A stretch of 64,000 nt of DNA, from the NCBI RefSeq assembly GCF_947488565.1, contig NZ_CANKZC010000001.1, positions 983,655 to 1,047,654 of the forward strand. The letters are read 5' to 3'. Positions 59,547 through 64,000 of this stretch are shown here, in pieces (within the stretch, counting starts at the first letter, position 1; each line of letters begins with the position of its first letter). The notes below the pieces were generated by a model. That model searched no databases, was not told where the DNA came from, and saw only the letters and a list, made by a program, of their open reading frames with translations. This stretch comes from an uncultured Psychrobacter sp. Lineage in GTDB: Bacteria; Pseudomonadota; Gammaproteobacteria; Pseudomonadales; Moraxellaceae. A program made the position numbers and the translations under genes.

Positions 59547-59921
59547 TTATTTTAGTTCAACAGTAGCGCCAGCTTCTTCAAGTTTCTTTTTCAACTCTTC
59601 AGCTTCAGCTTTAGATGCGCCTTCTTTGATAGGAGCTGGAGCGCTCTCAACCAAATCTTTCGCTTCTTTTAGGCCAAGACCAGTCGCTTCGCGAACGGCT
59701 TTAATTACGCCAACTTTCTTCTCGCCAAAGCTAGCAAGAACAACGTCAAATTCGTCTTTTTCTTCAGCAGCAGCGCCACCTTCAGCAGCAGCAGCAGGTG
59801 CAGCAGCAGCTACAGCAGCTGTTACGCCGAACTTTTCTTCCATGTCGCTGATTAATTCAACGATATCCATTACTGACATTTCAGCGATTGCGTTTAACAC
59901 ATCTTCTTTAGATAGTGCCAT
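59547..59921 (-). CDS. rplL: Ribosomal protein L7/L12
   Basis: Stalk protein of the 50S subunit, 124 residues, which recruits translation factors. The N-terminal dimer domain [33 protein letters not shown] is followed by the Ala/Glu-rich hinge (about 33-55) and the C-terminal domain [37 protein letters not shown]. It lies 126 bp after rplJ and ends at a strong terminator. AACGGAGAG lies before ATG 59919-59921. Confidence 0.98.
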   Translation of the reverse strand: MALSKEDVLNAIAEMSVMDIVELISDMEEKFGVTAAVAAAAPAAAAEGGAAAEEKDEFDVVLASFGEKKVGVIKAVREATGLGLKEAKDLVESAPAPIKEGASKAEAEELKKKLEEAGATVELK

Positions 59922-60047
59922 GTGAACTCTCCGTTATCTGATAAAAATTAATTGATTTTAATATCGCTTTAATTGCTTGCCAAAATCTGAAATAGAATTG
60001 GCAATAAATTACAATTAGCGATGTCAAAGTTACGTTAAAACAAGCAA

Positions 60048-60575
60048 TTAAGCAGCTTCTTTTGCGTCTTTGATTGCCGCTACAGTGCGAACGAACTTGC
60101 CAGGAACAGCGTTCATAGTCTGGACAAGCTTGGTCACTGGTGCATTCATAGTAGCCATCAAGATAGAGATTGCTTCGTCGCGAGTTGGTAGCTTCGATAC
60201 GCGCTCTAGCTCTTCTGGACCATAAACCACACCACCGACTGATACTAATTTGGTCTCTAGAGCTTTGTTCTCTTTACTAAAGTCGAAAACGACTCTAGCT
60301 GCAGATCCCAAGTCTTCCATAGAGAAAGCCAAAAGTAGTGGACCAGTCATACGGTCTGACATGCTCTCAAACTTAGTGCCTTCAAAAGCGCGTTTTGCTA
60401 GTGTATTCTTTACCACTTTCAAAACAACGCCTTTTTCACGAGCTTGTTCGCGCAGCTGTGTAAGCTTTGCAACACCAATACCGTGATATTCGGCAGCTAC
60501 TGCTGAGTAAGCATTAGCAGCAACTTCAGACACTTCAGCCACAACTTGTTGTTTTTGTTCTAGCGTTAATGCCAT
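60048..60575 (-). CDS. rplJ: Ribosomal protein L10
   Basis: Base of the ribosomal stalk; it binds 23S rRNA and L7/L12 dimers. 175 residues: MALTLEQKQQVVAEVSEVA, then AKLTQLREQAREKGVVLKVVKNTLAKRAFEGT (rRNA-binding part), MTGPLLLAFS, and a C-terminal helix for L7/L12. AAAGGAG precedes ATG 60573-60575. The L10-L7/L12 complex represses its own translation in many bacteria through the leader upstream, and a structured 439-bp leader region is present here. Confidence 0.98.
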   Translation of the reverse strand: MALTLEQKQQVVAEVSEVAANAYSAVAAEYHGIGVAKLTQLREQAREKGVVLKVVKNTLAKRAFEGTKFESMSDRMTGPLLLAFSMEDLGSAARVVFDFSKENKALETKLVSVGGVVYGPEELERVSKLPTRDEAISILMATMNAPVTKLVQTMNAVPGKFVRTVAAIKDAKEAA

Positions 60576-61014
60576 AAGTTGACTCCTTTAATCTTATCAA
60601 CCAGCTAGTGAGTTAAACATTTAAAAATCTGTGCTTTTAAACATCTAAACAACTTACTTAGATTGACTTGATACGACACGTTATTCATAAATTCTAAAAA
60701 TAGAGTTTACTCATAACGACTGATTACGGCACCGTTATCAGACTGACATCGAGTGATAGCCTAGTATAAATACTGATCTATCGGCTCTTATCAACAACTG
60801 GGTGGGTCACCGTCTGCGTAGGACAACTAAGATTTTCATCTGTCGTCGATTAACAAAAGCAGCTCATTAGTATTAATAATCAGTTACACATCAGTATTAA
60901 ATACTTTTAAACTGCTCTCTACCTACGGTCTTAGACAGCGTAGCAGTTGCTACGCTGACCTAATTCTTTAAAATGATTGGTACTAGTTATTCAAACTTAT
61001 CAAATAAATAGTAT
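60576..61014 (-). promoter_or_regulatory. rplA-rplJ intergenic region, probable L10 leader
   Basis: 439 bases before rplJ on the minus strand. The GC-rich stretch GTCCTACGCAGACGGTGACC (about 60805-60824) lies in an A+T-rich surround, with several short complementary segments nearby. Position and character fit the autoregulatory L10 leader RNA. An Rfam L10_leader covariance search would decide it. A 10-bp perfect hairpin lies at 60936-60957, just after rplA. Confidence 0.5.
60936..60957 (-). other. Perfect 10-bp hairpin after rplA
   Basis: CAGCGTAGCA / TGCTACGCTG with a 2-base centre, extended by GGTC/GACC flanks on the minus strand. No T-tract follows, so it is more likely an attenuation or RNase III processing site than a terminator. 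Confidence 0.55.
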
Positions 61015-61716
61015 CTATTTAGCAACACGGTAAGGAACAGGATCGATTGTAAGACCTGGACCCATAGTGCTAGATAAGGTAATTTTCTTAATAAAAGTAC
61101 CTTTAGATGTAGCAGGTTTTGCACGTTTTAGATCAGATAGCAAAGCTTGAGCATTTTGAATAACTTGCTCAGCAGTAAAACCAACTTGACCGATAGTGGT
61201 ATGAATAATACCTGCTTTATCAACACGATACTGTGCTTGACCTGCTTTTGCATTCGTCACTGCTTCAGCAACGTTTGGCGTTACTGTACCGACTTTTGGG
61301 TTAGGCATTAGACCACGAGGACCTAAAATAGTACCTAATTGACCAACAACACGCATTGCATCAGGAGCAGCAATAACAACGTCAAAGTCCATGTTACCAG
61401 CTTTGATCTGTTCTGCTAAATCTTCAAAACCAACGATATCAGCACCGGCTTCTTTAGCAGCGTCAGCAGCAGCACCTTGAGCGAATACTGCAACGCGTTT
61501 GGTTTTACCCGTACCAGCAGGTAAGTTAGTCGCACCACGAACTACTTGATCAGATTTACGTGGATCAACACCCAAGTTTACAGCGATGTCGATAGACTCT
61601 TTGAATTTTAACGCTGGTAAATCGTTTAGGATTTGAACCGCTTCTTCAATAGTGTACTGCTTTTCGTTATCGATACGGCTGTTAATTTCTTTTTGGCGTT
61701 TGGTTAACTTAGACAT
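61015..61716 (-). CDS. rplA: Ribosomal protein L1
   Basis: Large-subunit protein of the L1 stalk, involved in release of E-site tRNA; it also represses translation of its own rplK-rplA mRNA in many bacteria. 233 residues. Seen are [41 protein letters not shown], the domain II segment [28 protein letters not shown] (rRNA-binding) and [14 protein letters not shown]. It overlaps the rplK stop by one base. Confidence 0.98.
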   Translation of the reverse strand: MSKLTKRQKEINSRIDNEKQYTIEEAVQILNDLPALKFKESIDIAVNLGVDPRKSDQVVRGATNLPAGTGKTKRVAVFAQGAAADAAKEAGADIVGFEDLAEQIKAGNMDFDVVIAAPDAMRVVGQLGTILGPRGLMPNPKVGTVTPNVAEAVTNAKAGQAQYRVDKAGIIHTTIGQVGFTAEQVIQNAQALLSDLKRAKPATSKGTFIKKITLSSTMGPGLTIDPVPYRVAK

Positions 61717-62147
61717 TATACACCCTCCACGGTAATACCCATTGAACGAGCGGTACCAGCAACGGTACGAATAGCAGCATCAAGATCAGCAGCAGTCAAA
61801 TCTGCATTTTTAGTCTTAACGATTTCTTCTAGTTGCGCACGGTCAACTTTACCGACTTTAGCAGTATTAGGCGTGCCTGAGCCTTTAGCGATCCCAGCAG
61901 CTTTACGCAATAAGAACGCAGCTGGTGGTGACTTCATAATGAAGGTAAAAGACTTGTCGTTGTAGACTGTAATCTCAGTTGGAATCGGTAGACCCGGCTC
62001 TTGGTTAGAAGTCGCAGCGTTGAACTCTTTACAGAACGCCATGATATTCACACCTTTTTGACCCAATGCTGGACCGATCGGTGGTGAAGGATTTGCTTTA
62101 CCTGCAGGCACTTGCAGTTTGATGTAACCATCAATCTTCTTAGCCAT
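61716..62147 (-). CDS. rplK: Ribosomal protein L11
   Basis: 143-residue protein of the GTPase-associated centre. The N-terminal domain is [34 protein letters not shown], the thiostrepton-site proline-rich region. The C-terminal domain, with [20 protein letters not shown] and [21 protein letters not shown], binds 23S rRNA. AGGAGAG lies just before the ATG at 62145-62147. It is followed directly by rplA. Confidence 0.98.
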   Translation of the reverse strand: MAKKIDGYIKLQVPAGKANPSPPIGPALGQKGVNIMAFCKEFNAATSNQEPGLPIPTEITVYNDKSFTFIMKSPPAAFLLRKAAGIAKGSGTPNTAKVGKVDRAQLEEIVKTKNADLTAADLDAAIRTVAGTARSMGITVEGV

Positions 62148-62239
62148 GTTACTCTCCTATATGGGTAATAGCGCCAAATCAATATCATACGATAACGTTA
62201 TTGATTAACAGCTCCCCTGTTGATGAATTTTTTGCGGGT

Positions 62240-62770
62240 TTAGTCTAGCTTTTCAACTTTACTAAACTCAAGCTCAACCTGAGTCGGTCGATTAAATACA
62301 TTTACCGTTAATTGCAATTTAGATTTTTCGTAATCTACTTTTTCTACCAACCCTTTAAAGTCAGTAAATGGGCCATCAATGACCAATAATTCTTCGCCTG
62401 GCTCAAATAATGTTTTTGGACGCGGATTGGTTTCATTTTGGTTCAAACGGTTTAGAATACGATCTGCTTCTACTTGCGTAATTGGCGCAGGTGTTTCGGG
62501 AGTACCACCGACAAAGCCCATAATACGTGGGCAGTCTTTGACAATGTGCCAAGTGTTGTCGTTCATTTCCATTTGAATCAATACATATCCTGGAAAAAAT
62601 TTACGCTCGCTTTTGCGTTTTTTACCGTCTTTCATCTCCACTACTTCTTCGGTAGGAACCAATACATCACCGAAATTTTCTGCGAAGTCGCTACGATTAA
62701 TACGCTCGATTAATGAGCGTTGTACTTGTTTTTCATATCCTGAAAACGCTTGGACAATATACCAACGCAT
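62240..62770 (-). CDS. nusG: Transcription termination/antitermination factor NusG
   Basis: Elongation factor that binds RNA polymerase by its NGN domain and Rho or S10 by its KOW domain. 176 residues. [23 protein letters not shown], then [78 protein letters not shown] precedes ATG 62768-62770. It lies 59 bp after secE. Confidence 0.98.
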   Translation of the reverse strand: MRWYIVQAFSGYEKQVQRSLIERINRSDFAENFGDVLVPTEEVVEMKDGKKRKSERKFFPGYVLIQMEMNDNTWHIVKDCPRIMGFVGGTPETPAPITQVEADRILNRLNQNETNPRPKTLFEPGEELLVIDGPFTDFKGLVEKVDYEKSKLQLTVNVFNRPTQVELEFSKVEKLD

Positions 62771-62829
62771 ATCACGCTCCTAATCGCTATAAGTAAAAGT
62801 TTGGGTCAAAAGAGACTAATACGCTCTTA

Positions 62830-63318
62830 TTAACCAATAAATATACCAACAAACCAATTAAAAAAGTTATCCAACAACCAAATAAAAAAACCTACAATCG
62901 CAATCACAACAATCACTTGCCATGTGTATTGAAAGGTTTCATCTTTACCAGGCCAGGTGACACGACGTAACTCAACTGCCGCATCCTTTAATAATATTTT
63001 AAATGCACGTCCCTGATGAGTTAATATCAAACATACTAACGCAAATACGACAAGCACGGCAATAATCCCGATACGGACCCAAACGTCATTAGCAGGCTGC
63101 CAATAACCGGGTAAGTATTGGTTGACTAAAGTCGCACCAATTAATGCTACTGCGGCAAGAAGCCACAAAATCAAATCTTTGATAGAGCCTGTCTTAGCAA
63201 CTTCAACAGCTGTTGTTTTATTACTTGCTGAGACATGCTTACCTTTAGTCAGCATTCCGCTAGCCGTCGCCTTGGCATCAGATAACGTGGTCTCGAGGTT
63301 ATCTTGATTGTTGCTCAT
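62830..63318 (-). CDS. secE: Preprotein translocase subunit SecE
   Basis: Essential inner-membrane partner of SecY and SecG. 162 residues, the three-TM form: helices at about 48-66, 80-100 and 133-158. The conserved cytoplasmic segment ELRRVTWPGKDETFQYTWQV lies before the last helix. A polar head of about 45 residues precedes the first helix. The start ATG is at 63316-63318, preceded by GCGAGTTC. It is co-transcribed with tRNA-Trp upstream and nusG downstream. Confidence 0.96.
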   Translation of the reverse strand: MSNNQDNLETTLSDAKATASGMLTKGKHVSASNKTTAVEVAKTGSIKDLILWLLAAVALIGATLVNQYLPGYWQPANDVWVRIGIIAVLVVFALVCLILTHQGRAFKILLKDAAVELRRVTWPGKDETFQYTWQVIVVIAIVGFFIWLLDNFFNWFVGIFIG

Positions 63319-63369
63319 AAAGAACTCGCTTCGGAGATGGTGAGGTATAACAAAGATATGATAAGAAGA

Positions 63370-63445
63370 TGGCAGGCGATGTAGGACTCGAACCTACAAC
63401 CCTCGGTTTTGGAGACCGATGCTCTACCAATTGAGCCAATCGCCT
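63370..63445 (-). tRNA. trpT: tRNA-Trp (CCA anticodon)
   Basis: 76 bases on the minus strand. The acceptor stem AGGCGAT / ATCGCCT pairs, the anticodon loop CTCCAAA carries CCA, and the T-arm GGTTCGAGTCC is present. The discriminator G and the CCA end are encoded (GCCA, 63370-63373). A strong promoter lies just upstream at 63465-63492. The order tuf-tRNA-Trp-secE-nusG is the usual one in gammaproteobacteria. Confidence 0.97.
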
Positions 63446-63464
63446 ATGGGTGTTAAGGCTGATA

Positions 63465-63492
63465 ATTATACCTATCTTTAATTAGAATGCAA
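63465..63492 (-). promoter_or_regulatory. Sigma-70 promoter of tRNA-Trp-secE-nusG
   Basis: On the minus strand TTGCAT (63487-63492) and a perfect TATAAT (63465-63470) are separated by 16 bases. The -10 box ends about 20 bp before the tRNA 5' end. The rest of the gap up to tuf (63493-63742) shows nothing recognisable. Confidence 0.7.
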
Positions 63493-63742
63493 GTTTTAAG
63501 TCCATATTTTATAACTTTAATTCAATAAATAGGCGATTTTTGGCAAACTAAGTGCATTCAAGGCTTAATAGAATAAATATATGACATTATAACGTATGAT
63601 TACTTCTAAATTGATAACTCAATTGAAAGCCAATATTTATTTATTTAAACATTTTTTATCATTTAATGATCGTTTGATTTGCTGTGATAGTGAGTTTTTA
63701 CTATCAAAATAGACAAGTCATAAAAACATATAAATTAGTCAT

Positions 63743-63772
63743 AAAAAAGCCACCCTATAAAGGATGGCTTTT
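63743..63772 (-). terminator. Rho-independent terminator after tuf
   Basis: AAAAGCCA(C)CC / GGATGGCTTTT stem with a T-tract on the minus strand, 46 bp after the tuf stop. Confidence 0.85.
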
Positions 63773-63817
63773 CACTAATCGATACTCGGTGTCAGCTTGC
63801 GCTGAGATCAGTAGCGC

Positions 63818-64000
63818 TTAGTTTTTAACGTTAGCTACCACACCAGCACCTACAGTACGGCCACCTTCACGAATTGCAAAGCGAAGACCTTTGTCCATAG
63901 CAATTGGGTGGATAAGCTCTACGCTCATCTCAACGTTGTCACCAGGCATAACCATTTCAGTACCGTCTTGTAACTGGATTGCGCCAGTGACGTCAGTGGT
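63818..64000 (-). CDS. tuf: Elongation factor Tu, C-terminal end (runs off the window)
   Basis: Only the last 60 codons are present. The translation [20 protein letters not shown] is followed by [40 protein letters not shown] (here given as family identity), the C-terminal beta-barrel domain of EF-Tu, which delivers aminoacyl-tRNA to the ribosome. The stop TAA is at 63818-63820. The gene begins to the right of the window. Whether this is tufA or tufB cannot be told. Confidence 0.97.
   Translation of the reverse strand, partial: TTDVTGAIQLQDGTEMVMPGDNVEMSVELIHPIAMDKGLRFAIREGGRTVGAGVVANVKN

Noticed and set aside
59626-59925. Ala/Ser-rich plus-strand frame opposite rplL
   Set aside because: Antisense shadow of the rplL Ala/Glu hinge.

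Overview
The window looks like chromosome of a gammaproteobacterium of the family Moraxellaceae, most likely Psychrobacter. This rests on protein similarity as I recognise it, on the moderate A+T content, and on gene order. It is a conserved housekeeping region. I see no CRISPR array, prophage, transposase, rRNA operon or obvious genomic island.

Left part (1-13.4 kb): the 5' end of valS on the minus strand, a formate/nitrite-transporter-family protein, two tandem YbjQ-family proteins, a YgfB/YecA-family protein and a very acidic small protein. A membrane protein of AhpA/Smp-like layout is divergent from serB (serine synthesis). After serB come a DUF368/PopT-type lipid-carrier translocase, a small membrane protein, an SCP2-domain protein, bioB, hemJ and a secreted protein with a candidate papain-like Cys/His pair.

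Middle (13.6-30.8 kb): a two-helix membrane protein, rph, two tandem long-chain acyl-CoA synthetases (fadD type), parC, a divergent BLUF photoreceptor-like protein, a tandem pair of HAD-IIB phosphatases, an AbgT-family transporter, a small membrane protein, an SDR oxidoreductase, a solitary polyamine-binding lipoprotein and a FUSC-family membrane protein.

Right-centre (31-49.5 kb): gltD, gltB, a SPOR-domain protein, aroB, aroK and pilQPONM, all on the minus strand and divergent from mrcA (PBP1a). This order (PBP1a / pilMNOPQ-aroK-aroB-SPOR protein-gltB-gltD) is an old gammaproteobacterial arrangement also known from Pseudomonas. It joins type IV pilus alignment and secretin assembly, chorismate synthesis and glutamate synthesis.

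Right end (49.6-64 kb): a DUF6586-like protein, then rpoC, rpoB, rplL, rplJ, rplA, rplK, nusG, secE, tRNA-Trp and the 3' end of tuf, all on the minus strand. This is the classical transcription/translation cluster.

No clearly new multi-gene system is visible. The best leads for a second look are: a BLUF-like protein that has lost the two Asn residues that normally hold the flavin; paired inverted repeats in the gltB leader and between gltB and gltD; a terminator plus a 648-bp gap that separates rplL from rpoBC; a SPOR protein with the SPOR domain in the middle instead of at the end; and a 76-bp inverted-repeat element near 31 kb.
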